Source of the DNA: Actinobacteria bacterium IMCC26207
GTDB taxonomy: Bacteria > Actinomycetota > Acidimicrobiia > Acidimicrobiales > Microtrichaceae
Assembly (NCBI GenBank): GCA_001025035.1
Contig: LCZK01000004.1
Coordinates: 1 to 64,000 of the forward strand
Direction: 5' to 3'
Length of the DNA: 64,000 bases
In this document: piece by piece, positions 16,902 to 24,480 of the stretch
Position numbering within the stretch: the stretch's first letter is position 1
Layout: each line of letters opens with the position of its first letter
Made by a program: the position numbers and the translations under genes
Notes under the pieces: generated by a model
What the model was told of the DNA's origin: nothing
Databases searched by the model: none
The model's input: only the letters and a program-made list of their open reading frames with translations

Positions 16902-17000
16902 GTCGATCTCCTAAATGGATGGTCTCCCTCATGTCGGCGGGTCTGGAGGCGAGGTCTTCCTCTCGGGGCCGTACTGCTATGAACTTATTGCCTGAACGAA

Positions 17001-17429
17001 TTACTCAGCGATGCGGATACCCATTGAGCGAGCAGTACCGGCGATCTGAAGCTTGGCAGCCTCAAGATCGTCAGTGTTCAGGTCGGGCAGCTTAATTTTT
17101 GCGATGTCTTCAAGCTGGCTGTCGGTGATCTCTGCGATTGATCCACGACCTGGGGTCTCAGAACCCTTATCCAAACCAAGCGCCTCGCGGATCAGCACAG
17201 GGGCTGGTGGAGTCTTGGTAACGAAACTAAAGGTGCGATCCTCAAAGATAGAGATCTCGACCGGAACAATTGTTCCGCGCTGTGCTTCGGTTCTTGCGTT
17301 GTACTCCTTGCAGAAGTCCATAATCGCCACACCGTGGGGACCGAGCGCGGTTCCTACGGGCGGAGCAGGCGAGGCCTGTCCGGCGGGAATCTGGATCTTT
17401 ACAAGGGCTACGACCTTTTTCTTGGCCAT
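17001..17429 (-). CDS. rplK: 50S ribosomal protein L11
   Basis: This 142-residue protein is typical of L11: [30 protein letters not shown] at the N-terminus contains the conserved Pro-rich loop that contacts the GTPase centre, and the C-terminal domain binds 23S rRNA. It lies between nusG and rplA. The 99-nt gap to rplA and the 132-nt leader from nusG may hold L1-binding structures, which I cannot define. Confidence 0.98.
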   Translation of the reverse strand: MAKKKVVALVKIQIPAGQASPAPPVGTALGPHGVAIMDFCKEYNARTEAQRGTIVPVEISIFEDRTFSFVTKTPPAPVLIREALGLDKGSETPGRGSIAEITDSQLEDIAKIKLPDLNTDDLEAAKLQIAGTARSMGIRIAE

Positions 17430-17527
17430 TTTTCACTTCCTGCAGAAGGGCAACCATCCGGACGCAAACGCGCTACGGGGCCCAGGGACGACGTGTAAGT
17501 GTGGTGCATAGAGTGCACCTGTAGCAA

Positions 17528-17544
17528 CCCGGCGACCTGCCGGG
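17528..17544 (-). promoter_or_regulatory. Hairpin in the nusG-rplK intergenic leader
   Basis: CCCGGC and GCCGGG form a perfect 6-bp stem with a 5-nt loop in the 132-nt gap between nusG and rplK. A second small hairpin (GTGCA/TGCAC) lies further toward rplK. No T-run follows, so it is more likely a leader structure or processing site than a terminator. Its role is not known. Confidence 0.3.
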
Positions 17545-17561
17545 GCCACAATAAGCTCAAG

Positions 17562-18362
17562 TTAGAGCTTTGCTACCTGAGAGAATTCGAGTTCAACAGG
17601 GGTTTCACGGCCGAAGATATTGACGAGGACCTTCATCTTCATATGGTCCTCATCGATGTCGACTACCGATCCGGAGAAGTCAGCAAACGGACCTTCCTTG
17701 ACGCGCACTGTCTCGTTCAATTCGTATTCAAGACGAGGACGTGCACGCTTGGGCGAGTCATCGGTGGGGCTATCCGCAGTGCGAATAAACTCTTCGACCT
17801 CTCTGCGAGACAGCGGAGAGGGCTTGTTTCCGGCACCGACAAAGCCAGTGACTCCTGGAGTATTGCGAATCACGTACCAGCTGTCATCGTCGAGCGAGCA
17901 GCGGATAATCAAGTAGCCGGGGAACATCTTTTTCTGTGCGATGACCTTCTTGCCAGCTTTGAATTCGGTCACTTCTTCCATGGGAATGGCGACCTCGTGG
18001 ATCTTTGCATCCATTGCCATCGACCGGGTTCGGGCCTCGATGTTTTGGCGAACCTTGTTCTCATATCCCGACTGGGTATGTAGGACGTACCACTTGCCCG
18101 GCTTGTCATAAGGCGAAATTGCAGCCTCGGCTGCAGCAGCGGCCGCTTGCGCTAGCAGTTCCTCCTCTGCGAGGACCTCGGCCACCTCCTCGGCAACGAT
18201 CTCTTCAACAATCGCTTCCTCGATCAACTCTTCAACAATCTCTTCAACGATCGCTTCTTCGATCAGTTCTTCAACGATCTCTTCAACAATCTCTTCCTCG
18301 ATCAGTTCTTCAACGATCTCTTGTTCACTATCAGTCACGCTTGCTCCGTCATCATCAGTCAT
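17562..18362 (-). CDS. nusG: Transcription termination/antitermination factor NusG with acidic repeat extension
   Basis: The 266-residue product has a normal NusG core of ~180 residues: the NGN domain from KWYVLHTQSGYE to the KMFPGYLII region, then the KOW domain VRVKEGPFADFSGSV ending EFSQVAKL. NusG binds RNA polymerase and couples it to ribosomes or Rho. The first ~85 residues are unusual: an acidic helix built of three 13-residue repeats (IVEELIEEAIVEE) and an Ala-rich linker. ATG 18362 with GGAGA 9 nt upstream is preferred to ATG 18413. It follows secE by 72 nt. Confidence 0.97.
   Translation of the reverse strand: MTDDDGASVTDSEQEIVEELIEEEIVEEIVEELIEEAIVEEIVEELIEEAIVEEIVAEEVAEVLAEEELLAQAAAAAAEAAISPYDKPGKWYVLHTQSGYENKVRQNIEARTRSMAMDAKIHEVAIPMEEVTEFKAGKKVIAQKKMFPGYLIIRCSLDDDSWYVIRNTPGVTGFVGAGNKPSPLSRREVEEFIRTADSPTDDSPKRARPRLEYELNETVRVKEGPFADFSGSVVDIDEDHMKMKVLVNIFGRETPVELEFSQVAKL
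18201..18317 (-). repeat. 39-bp tandem repeat, three units, in nusG
   Basis: Three 39-bp units each encode a 13-residue acidic stretch (IVEELIEE then A or E, then IVEE) at residues 16-54 of NusG. A degenerate fourth unit follows. Frame is kept, so unit number could vary without disrupting the core domains. Confidence 0.9.
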
Positions 18363-18434
18363 TCGTTCAGATTCTCCGTGGTCAGCACTGTCGGCTTCGG
18401 CAGGCCTCATCATTCAGGGTGGATGGTTCGATGG

Positions 18435-18800
18435 CTAGTAGCCGCTAGCTGCAAAGGCCGAGACTTGGCTCACCGTGGCGGCGAGAGCACCTTCAGCTGC
18501 AGGATCGGTAATAAATCTGAACAGCCGCTCGAAGAGGAAGTCGATCCCAAATACGAAGGCAGTAAAGACAATGAGGGCTGCCAGCACAATGATGGAATAC
18601 CGACGCACCTCGTCCCGAGTCGGCCAAGCAACCTTTTTGAGCTCAGCTCGCACCTCTCGGAGGAACTGCATGGGCTTTGTGCGCTCAGACTTCAGATGCT
18701 GAGTGGGTGCCTTTCGGTCACGCACAGCAGTTTGGGAGCCGTCAGGATTAACCTGACCACCCTTCTGCGCAGCTCGTTTTTGCTCTCGGTTCATCGACAC
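18435..18800 (-). CDS. secE: Preprotein translocase subunit SecE
   Basis: This ~121-residue protein has a hydrophilic, basic N-terminus, the conserved amphipathic stretch REVRAELKKVAWPTRDEVRRY and one membrane helix (SIIVLAALIVFTAFVFGID). SecE clamps SecY in the translocon. GTG 18800 is preferred because GGAGAGG lies 8 nt before it; ATG 18794 is the close alternative. Longer readings run into tRNA-Trp and are false. The gene lies directly downstream of tRNA-Trp and upstream of nusG. Confidence 0.95.
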   Translation of the reverse strand: MSMNREQKRAAQKGGQVNPDGSQTAVRDRKAPTQHLKSERTKPMQFLREVRAELKKVAWPTRDEVRRYSIIVLAALIVFTAFVFGIDFLFERLFRFITDPAAEGALAATVSQVSAFAASGY

Positions 18801-18880
18801 GGCGAGTACCTCTCCGGAAGTTAATAATTCTGCTGAATACCAGGCCCGAAAGCCCCAACAAACAACAGCAACAAGTGAGC

Positions 18881-18953
18881 AGGGCAGGTGGGACTCGAAC
18901 CCACAACCGCCGGTGTTGGAGACCGGTGCTCTAGCCAATTGAGCCACTGCCCT
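18881..18953 (-). tRNA. tRNA-Trp (CCA)
   Basis: A 73-nt cloverleaf reads on the minus strand: acceptor AGGGCAG with CTGCCCT, D arm GGCTCAATTGGCTAGAGC, anticodon loop CTCCAAC (anticodon CCA), T arm GTGGGTTCGAGTCCCAC. It is placed before secE, as in other actinobacteria. CCA is not encoded. Confidence 0.97.
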
Positions 18954-19088
18954 TTGTACTGCTCTAGCCCATAACGAAACCAAGGTCTCGCGTCCAAGCC
19001 AGATCAGACTCCTCTAGGTTAGACCGTGAAAGGCCGAAGGGCTACATGAGAGCCTGTCTTGCTCCGAACTTCTCGCCGTTGCGGCCCG

Positions 19089-19119
19089 CTGTCAGGCTGC
19101 TGTCATGCTGCTGTCAGGC
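19089..19119. repeat. 11-bp tandem repeat across anti-sigma stop
   Basis: Three units of CTGTCAGGCTG follow each other, with one mismatch in the second. The right-most unit contains the stop codon of the anti-sigma gene. It lies in the 160-bp gap before tRNA-Trp, where I see no other gene. Confidence 0.8.
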
Positions 19120-19473
19120 AGGGGCAGGCCGACGAGCCCGTGCTGCAAGAGCAATCGCTCCCGCTGCAGTTGCTGCCGCTGCCGTCGCTGTAACTGCTGC
19201 AACATAGGCGACACGATGCCGATCCCAAGCTGACTGAATAGGGTTGCGAGACGTACGACTCTGCAAATACTGGAGAATCTCCGTAACCATTTGTGGCCCG
19301 GGATCAATCTCTGCTGATCGCAGGGAACTCATACCGCGAAACACCTTCTTGTACTGAGCTTGCTCTGCTTGGCAGCGAAGGCACCGATCAACATGACGTG
19401 CCGCTGTTTTGGGCATCGGCAATTCAGCCTCGATCGATTCCGATACTGCCACCGCAGCGTCCTCACACCGCAC
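19114..19473 (-). CDS. Anti-sigma factor (zinc-finger type, membrane anchored)
   Basis: The 119-residue product carries the zinc anti-sigma motif HVDRCLRCQ (HxxxCxxC) near residue 30. A hydrophobic Ala-rich segment near the C-terminus (VAYVAAVTATAAAATAAGAIALA) probably anchors it in the membrane. It should sequester the ECF sigma factor encoded just upstream. The start GTG 19473 overlaps the sigma gene by 11 nt, which implies coupled translation. Longer readings of this frame lie within the sigma gene. Confidence 0.82.
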   Translation of the reverse strand: MRCEDAAVAVSESIEAELPMPKTAARHVDRCLRCQAEQAQYKKVFRGMSSLRSAEIDPGPQMVTEILQYLQSRTSRNPIQSAWDRHRVAYVAAVTATAAAATAAGAIALAARARRPAPA

Positions 19474-20107
19474 GGGATTGCACCTGATCAAGTTCGGGGA
19501 ACAACTCTGAGCGCAAGCGATGTCTGGCTCGATGCAAGCGAACCTTTGCAGCTGTGGTTGAAATCCCCAGTTCGGAAGCGATGTCCTCATGGGACATCTC
19601 ATAGACATCTCTCAGCACTACTACTGCACGAAGCTTGGGCGGCAAGGTGTCGAGCGCAACTAGGAGGCGGTTTCGTAGGTCCCCAGCTTCTGCCCGAAGC
19701 TCGGGGTTGTACTCACTGCGCAGATCAATAAGTTCATCCGTCTCTGGCAGCTTTGCGTGCCGGTGGCGACCACGGCGTTGCATCTGCGTAGAGGCACAGT
19801 TCGCTGTCACTCGGTACATCCAGGTGGAGAATTGAGACTCGCCGCGAAACTTTGGCAGAGCTCGGTACGCCCTGAGATAAGCCTCCTGCGTAACGTCTCG
19901 CGCATCTTCGGAATTGCCCGTCAGGCGAACCGCCAACGTGTAGGTCTGCACGTATGTGGCCTGAACGAGTAGTTCGAAAGCTGATTCATCACCCTGTTGG
20001 GCCGCAGCAACCAAACTAGAGAGTTCATCCTGCACTCGAGGCAGCGGTCGCTCCACTAGGGCAGAGGAGTCGTCTGTGTCTGCAGGCTTTCGAGTTCGAG
20101 GCTGCAT
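19463..20107 (-). CDS. ECF-type RNA polymerase sigma factor
   Basis: The 214-residue protein has sigma region 2 (SAFELLVQATYVQTYTLAVRLTGN, DVTQEAYLRAYRAL, STWMYRVTANC) and region 4 (LPPKLRAVVVLRDVYEMSHEDIASELGIS...VRLHRARHRL), with no region 1 or 3. It is a group 4 (ECF) factor paired with a zinc anti-sigma gene, like the SigE/SigH/RpoE redox or envelope-stress modules. ATG 20107 is taken; GTG 20110 adjoins it. It lies 26 nt downstream of rpmG and may be read from the rpmG promoter as well as its own. Confidence 0.93.
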   Translation of the reverse strand: MQPRTRKPADTDDSSALVERPLPRVQDELSSLVAAAQQGDESAFELLVQATYVQTYTLAVRLTGNSEDARDVTQEAYLRAYRALPKFRGESQFSTWMYRVTANCASTQMQRRGRHRHAKLPETDELIDLRSEYNPELRAEAGDLRNRLLVALDTLPPKLRAVVVLRDVYEMSHEDIASELGISTTAAKVRLHRARHRLRSELFPELDQVQSRAV

Positions 20108-20133
20108 CACAGGCCTAGAAACAGTGCTTGTCT

Positions 20134-20295
20134 CTAGCGCGTTTCTTTGTGCATGGTGTGCTTGCGATCGAACCGGCAGTACTTGTTCAGTTCGATGCGT
20201 TCGCGGTCATTCACCTTGGACTTCTTGGTGATGTAGTTACGACGCTTGCACTCGGTGCACTCGAGCGTCACTTTGATGCGCTTGTCGGAGGCCAT
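20134..20295 (-). CDS. rpmG: 50S ribosomal protein L33
   Basis: This 53-residue protein begins [20 protein letters not shown] and continues [20 protein letters not shown], typical of L33. Only two of the four zinc-type cysteines form a CxxC at the start and one further Cys remains near residue 40. GGAG lies 8 nt before ATG 20295. It follows tRNA-Met and tRNA-Thr in the order common in actinobacteria. Confidence 0.96.
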   Translation of the reverse strand: MASDKRIKVTLECTECKRRNYITKKSKVNDRERIELNKYCRFDRKHTMHKETR

Positions 20296-20320
20296 CTGGT
20301 ATTGCTCCTGTAAAGAGAGT

Positions 20321-20480
20321 TCAGCCTGGCCGATCGGCTACAAGGCAGGCCCATAGTGTGGCGGCAACTGCGCCCAAGAACAAACCGAAGATTCCCGAGC
20401 TGCCAAGACTGGCCCCAGAAACACCGAAAACAGCCAGATAAACAACCCATCCCCCAAGGTTGCAGGGGTGGATTATTCAT
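20321..20480 (-). pseudogene. Small membrane protein broken by a 1-base shift in a G5 run
   Basis: From ATG 20480 the frame reads MNNPPLQPWG and then degenerates. If one G is removed from the GGGGG run near 20453, it continues WVVYLAVFGVSGASLGSSG and then a second hydrophobic stretch ending [11 protein letters not shown] before a TGA at 20321. The joined 52-residue product would have two short membrane helices. It ends 25 nt before rpmG. It may be a sequencing error, a decayed gene or programmed slippage. Confidence 0.4.
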
Positions 20481-20517
20481 TCTGGCTTGATTGCTACAGG
20501 CATGACTACTGAGTTAG

Positions 20518-20591
20518 TAGCGGCGGCCGGACTTGAACCGGCGACCCCTCGATTATGAGCCGAGTGCTCTGACCATCTGAGCTACGCCGCC
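20518..20591 (-). tRNA. tRNA-Met (CAT)
   Basis: A 74-nt cloverleaf on the minus strand starts GGCGGCGTAGCTCAGATGG. The anticodon loop is CTCATAA (CAT) and the T arm is GCCGGTTCAAGTCCGGC. The first acceptor pair is a G-U wobble. It appears to be an elongator by its acceptor and D arm. It is part of the tRNA-Thr/tRNA-Met/rpmG block. Confidence 0.95.
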
Positions 20592-20646
20592 CTGTGGGCA
20601 CAGTTCACTTTACTCTTGGCCCCGGATTACTCAGGGCCGAACTGCG

Positions 20647-20719
20647 AGCCCCCTGTCAGAATTGAACTGACGACCTCTTCCTTACCATGGAAGCGCTCTA
20701 CCGACTGAGCTAAGGGGGC
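20647..20719 (-). tRNA. tRNA-Thr (GGT)
   Basis: A 73-nt cloverleaf on the minus strand has acceptor GCCCCCT/AGGGGGC, anticodon loop ATGGTAA (GGT) and T arm GTCAGTTCAATTCTGAC. It lies 55 bp upstream of tRNA-Met. Confidence 0.96.
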
Positions 20720-20854
20720 GTGGCCATCGCACGAGGCTTGGGACCGGATGCCGAGACTAGCGGGACAAGGTCGGGGGCGACAAGAACCCGAAGGAATTGA
20801 GGCCGGAATTCGTTCGCACTCAAGGATGGCGGCCGAGCTGTCGATACAGCAGCT

Positions 20855-22153
20855 GTGCAGTTCGAACGCCTTGTCATTGAATCTGGAGACAACAGCATCT
20901 CGTTTGACCTACATCCGCGTCTGACCGTCATTGCAGGGTTGAGCCAGATGGAACGAGATGGGCTGGTCAATGAGTTTGTCGGTGCGTTGGGAAACTCTCG
21001 CAGTGGGGTGCACCTGGAACTGCTCGCCGCTAACGGCAATCGATTCGCCATCTTTCGGCCAGACAACTCCGCCCACCGAGTGATTGACGTTGATGCTCGA
21101 CTTGATGTGACTGCTCAGTTCACGGACGCAACTGGAGCGATCAACCTGTTATCGCGTGCTGGTCTTGACCATCACCGAGCCCGACGTGCCATGCGATTCA
21201 ATGCTCAGGATTTGGCCGAATCTGCAGCACGCGATGAATTCATCCAACAACTTGCGCGAGTGGACCAAAAACAACTCTGGGTAGCGGCAGAAGCACTCAG
21301 CACGGCTCAACGAAGGCTTGAGGAAGAGGCAGACGCTGTTGGTTCTAGCGTGGAGGATGCAGCCGTCATCGAACGCATCGAGACGCACCACGAGAACTTT
21401 GAGCGCAGTCAGGATCAGAATGAATCGGTGCGCAGAGCCACGTTCATGGTGGCAGGATTTGCTGCGCTGCTCTCGGTGCCGACGGCCAGGCTTGCTGGAA
21501 CACTCGGAGTGATTCCGCTTGCCGCGATTGCCTGCGGCGCAGTGTTGGTCTCACTGGTCTATTGGCGTCGCATGGAATCAGCACGCAAACGAGAGGCCGC
21601 TGCGCTAGCCGAGGCTGGAGCACATTCGTATCTGGGGTTCCATTTGCAGCGAGTCAATAGTCTGCTGTCTTCCGATACTGGTCGCCGCCGTCTGATCGCC
21701 GCTGCCGAGGAACACCGCTTTGCCACTCAGCAATGGGCTGCCCTAGCGGGGAGTATCGACGTGCAATGGGCCGGAGAGAATTACCAAGAGATTGCTGCGG
21801 CCGCAAAGCTTCGCCAGGAGGTCCATCCAGCAGGGGGCGAAGAAGACCACCACGCCCTAGACGACACAGCCGCAACTGCTCACGCGCTAGTGACGCATCT
21901 GGGAAACCTTCGCAACTTGGCCGTGTCCGGGGAAAGCTTTCCTGCATTGTTTGACGAGCCGTTCGTCAACATCGAGTCTGGAGTGCTCCCCGCACTGCTC
22001 GAAGTGATGGTTCGAGGCTCGCAACACCAACAGATCATCCTGCTAACGGACTCGCCAAGCGTGACCTCTTGGGCGCAACTTGAAGAGATGACCGGTGCAC
22101 TCAAGATCATTGAACCCACGGCCATCCTGAACGCCGCCCCAACTCCCCTCTGA
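20855..22153 (+). CDS. SMC/RecN-like ATPase remnant with internal membrane segments
   Basis: The 432-residue protein starts like an SMC-type ATPase: FERLVIESGDNSISFDLHPRLTVIAGLS. The P-loop lysine is missing, because the usual GxxGxGKS is replaced by AGLSQMERDG. A helical region with Glu and Gln (residues ~120-190) is followed by two hydrophobic segments (about 195-235) and another helical region. Near the C-terminus LFDEPFVNIESG and IILLTDSPSVTSW resemble Walker B/D-loop and the H-loop region. It therefore looks like a membrane-tethered, ATP-binding-deficient relative. The start is GTG 20855 with no ribosome site. Function unknown. Confidence 0.6.
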   Translation: MQFERLVIESGDNSISFDLHPRLTVIAGLSQMERDGLVNEFVGALGNSRSGVHLELLAANGNRFAIFRPDNSAHRVIDVDARLDVTAQFTDATGAINLLSRAGLDHHRARRAMRFNAQDLAESAARDEFIQQLARVDQKQLWVAAEALSTAQRRLEEEADAVGSSVEDAAVIERIETHHENFERSQDQNESVRRATFMVAGFAALLSVPTARLAGTLGVIPLAAIACGAVLVSLVYWRRMESARKREAAALAEAGAHSYLGFHLQRVNSLLSSDTGRRRLIAAAEEHRFATQQWAALAGSIDVQWAGENYQEIAAAAKLRQEVHPAGGEEDHHALDDTAATAHALVTHLGNLRNLAVSGESFPALFDEPFVNIESGVLPALLEVMVRGSQHQQIILLTDSPSVTSWAQLEEMTGALKIIEPTAILNAAPTPL

Positions 22154-22196
22154 GCCCAACCACACCTAGGCCTCTCTGCGGGGGTACCTTTCCATC

Positions 22197-22685
22197 GTGC
22201 AGATCAGACCCGCTGTTGCCCAAGACGCCTCAGAGATGATGGCTATCTACAACCCTGTTGTGCTCACCTCTACTGCCACGTTCGATTTGGTACCGCGCAG
22301 TTTGGCCGAACAAGAGGAGTGGATCGAGGATCGATCAGGGGCGCGAATCGTTCTGGTTGCCGTGAACGAGGATGGCCGCGTTATGGGCTACTCGGCGCTC
22401 TCTCCCTACCGAGACCGAGCCGCATACTCAACCACTGTCGAAGACTCGGTGTATGTGCATGATGACTTTCAGCAACTCGGAGTTGGCAAGCTCTTGTTGG
22501 GCTCCCTAGTACAAACAGCACGAGCACATGGATTTCACGCCGTGATGGCCAGAATCGTTGCCAGCCACGAAGCCTCTATTGCGCTGCATGCACAGTGCGG
22601 ATTCGAAGCGGTGGGTCATGAACGCGAAGTGGGAAGAAAGTTTGGCAAGTGGCTTGATGTCACGCTGATGGAGCTTCTGCTCTGA
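22197..22685 (+). CDS. GNAT N-acetyltransferase (phosphinothricin acetyltransferase-like)
   Basis: The 162-residue protein matches the Pat/YncA group: IRPAVAQDASEMMAIYNPVV, TATFDLVPRSLAEQEEWI, VEDSVYVHDDFQQLGVGKLLL (acetyl-CoA-binding motif A, Q/RxxGxG/A) and ALHAQCGFEAVGHEREVGRKFGKWLDV. It should transfer acetyl from acetyl-CoA to an amino group, perhaps of methionine sulfoximine-like compounds. The start is GTG 22197. It is preceded by the SMC-like gene in the same direction by 43 nt. Confidence 0.88.
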   Translation: MQIRPAVAQDASEMMAIYNPVVLTSTATFDLVPRSLAEQEEWIEDRSGARIVLVAVNEDGRVMGYSALSPYRDRAAYSTTVEDSVYVHDDFQQLGVGKLLLGSLVQTARAHGFHAVMARIVASHEASIALHAQCGFEAVGHEREVGRKFGKWLDVTLMELLL

Positions 22686-22712
22686 GCCTGGCGGCCAAGG
22701 TCAACAGCAGCT

Positions 22713-22747
22713 GCCAAAAACAAACGACGCCCCCGAAGAGGCGTCGT
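22713..22747 (-). terminator. Rho-independent terminator after tRNA-Tyr
   Basis: ACGACGCC and GGCGTCGT make a perfect 8-bp stem (22724-22731 with 22740-22747, loop 8 nt). On the minus strand it is followed by a T-rich run (TTTGTTTTTGG). It begins 3 nt after tRNA-Tyr ends. Confidence 0.85.
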
Positions 22748-22749
22748 AG

Positions 22750-22831
22750 TGGGCCGGGAAGGATTCGAACCTTCGTAGGCAATGCCGGCAGGTTTACAGC
22801 CTGCTCCCTTTGGCCGCTCGGGCACCGACCC
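22750..22831 (-). tRNA. tRNA-Tyr (GTA)
   Basis: An 82-nt class II tRNA reads on the minus strand: acceptor GGGTCGG/CCGGCCC, anticodon loop CTGTAAA (GTA), a long variable arm and T arm GAAGGTTCGAATCCTTC. A strong terminator follows. Confidence 0.96.
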
Positions 22832-23003
22832 GTGGGCGGTCACGATAGCGTTGCTCAGCCTTGTGCAGAAAGCTGAGCGCTGAGTCTTCTTTCATTCCCG
22901 CCAGAATCCGGGGAATTTATTAGAATCTCTGACAAGATCACAGCAGTTCCAAGCACCAAGTAATTTCTTCATCTTTCCGCTACCACGAGAAGGCCAAGCC
23001 CTC

Positions 23004-23492
23004 ATGCCCAGCTTCGACATCACCTCAGAAGTAGATCATCAAGAGATCCGCAACGCCGTAGATCAGGCAATGCGCGAGATTGTCAATCGATTCGACTTCA
23101 AGAACACCAACTCAACAATCGAACTCGAAGAAGCAACCATCACGCTTCGCTCAGCAAGCACCGACCGCCTCGGAGCAGTCAGGCAAGTCCTCGAAGAGAA
23201 GCTCGTGAAACGCCAGGTTTCCCTCAAAGCTGTCAGCTACGAAAAAGTTGAAGAGGCTTCCGGTGGCACGGCGAGACAGATTGTGAATCTGGTTGCTGGC
23301 ATTAGTTCTGACAAGGCTCGGCAGTTGAACAAGTTCATCAAGGAGCTTGGCATCAAGGGTTCACAATCTCAGACCCAAGGCGAGCAGATTCGAGTCACTG
23401 CAAAGAAGCGAGATGACCTGCAAGGGATCATTGCAGCCTGCAAGGAACACGATTTTGAAATCCCTCTACAGTTCGGAAACTTTCGCGATTAA
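23004..23492 (+). CDS. yajQ: YajQ family nucleotide-binding protein
   Basis: This 162-residue protein begins MPSFDITSEVDHQEIRNAVDQ and contains FDFKNTNSTIELEE and QTQGEQIRVTAKKRDDLQ, hallmarks of YajQ/DUF520. Family members bind nucleotides; the Xanthomonas member binds cyclic di-GMP. A diguanylate cyclase gene is present at 14785, but no direct link is shown. Its stop codon overlaps that of the convergent htpX by 4 nt. Confidence 0.95.
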   Translation: MPSFDITSEVDHQEIRNAVDQAMREIVNRFDFKNTNSTIELEEATITLRSASTDRLGAVRQVLEEKLVKRQVSLKAVSYEKVEEASGGTARQIVNLVAGISSDKARQLNKFIKELGIKGSQSQTQGEQIRVTAKKRDDLQGIIAACKEHDFEIPLQFGNFRD

Positions 23493-24340
23493 CCCAGCCA
23501 GGAGTTACTTCGGAGCCGAGCAATTCTGTCGGCGGCTGGAGGATGAGTCGAGAAGAGATTTCCTAACATTTCGCTGCGGAGCGGATTCACGATGTAGGCA
23601 GAGGCCTCGGCCGGATTTACATTCGAGGGAATCCTTTGCGCACCCGACTCCAACTTTTCTAGTGCGCGAGCCAGAGACTCACCCGTGCCCAGCATGCGAG
23701 CGGCCGAAGCATCGGCTTCGTACTCGCGACTGCGACTAATTGATGAGCGAATGAGCGCTGCCGCAACTGGCGCCAGAATCATCATGAGGAGCGCAGCAAG
23801 GGGGTTGCTGTCTCGGCCGTTGCCCTTGCTACGTCCCCCAAAAATGAGCGCCCAGCGAGCCATGCTCGCCGCAAAGGTGATTCCCATGGCTATTGCGGCA
23901 GCAACCGAGCCAATCAGAATGTCCCGATTCCGCACATGCGAGAGTTCATGGGCGAGCACACCTTGGATCTCCTCCCATGTCAGGGTTTGCAGCAAACCTT
24001 CAGTCACACAGACAGCCGCGTGGTGCGGGTTGCGGCCAGTGGCAAAGGCGTTTGGCTGCGGGTTTTTAGAGACGTAGAGCCCCGGCTTCGGCATATTCAC
24101 GCATCGGCACAAGTCTTGAACGATCTGGTGATACTGCGGCATCTGCTCAGCGCTCACTGGGATTGCTTGGGCCGACCGAAGAGCCAGCTTTTCAGATCCC
24201 CAGTACGAGGCCCCGCACATGCCCAAGCCGATCAGCAGGCCGATGGTCATACCACTAGGCCCAGCCAACAGATAGCCAACCGCCATACAAAGCCCGCCGA
24301 GTCCAGCCAAGAGCGCTGCTGTTTTCAGATTGTTCATCAT
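23489..24340 (-). CDS. htpX: M48 zinc metalloprotease HtpX
   Basis: This ~283-residue inner-membrane protease has two N-terminal helices (about residues 5-45), the zinc motif HELSH in VLAHELSHVRNRD, two further hydrophobic segments and the third ligand Glu in SREYEADASAA. It degrades misfolded membrane proteins. I take ATG 24340, where homologues start; 24337 and a longer frame to 24439 are alternatives. It ends tail-to-tail with yajQ. Confidence 0.93.
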   Translation of the reverse strand: MMNNLKTAALLAGLGGLCMAVGYLLAGPSGMTIGLLIGLGMCGASYWGSEKLALRSAQAIPVSAEQMPQYHQIVQDLCRCVNMPKPGLYVSKNPQPNAFATGRNPHHAAVCVTEGLLQTLTWEEIQGVLAHELSHVRNRDILIGSVAAAIAMGITFAASMARWALIFGGRSKGNGRDSNPLAALLMMILAPVAAALIRSSISRSREYEADASAARMLGTGESLARALEKLESGAQRIPSNVNPAEASAYIVNPLRSEMLGNLFSTHPPAADRIARLRSNSWLG

Positions 24341-24480
24341 GGGTTCGGCTAACTCATCAGACTCGGCGGTGCGGGTGATTGGCCAAGTTAGAGCGATTTT
24401 GACCCCAAGCCGGTGCAGAACGTAGACCCACTGAAGCAATCCTCAGCTTTTTGGGGCTAGATCCTTCTCGAAGTGTTCGA

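Noticed and set aside
18801-18983. Longer SecE reading with ~60 extra N-terminal residues
   Set aside because: It would be translated through tRNA-Trp; the conserved SecE begins after GGAGAGG at 18809-18815.
19474-19608. Longer anti-sigma protein starting inside the sigma gene
   Set aside because: The extra residues are the sigma gene read in another frame; GTG 19473 gives the usual coupled overlap.
22894-22916. ATTCCC/GGGAAT hairpin upstream of yajQ as a terminator or riboswitch
   Set aside because: The stem is only 6 bp with an 11-nt loop and a poor T-run; no known riboswitch pattern is recognisable.
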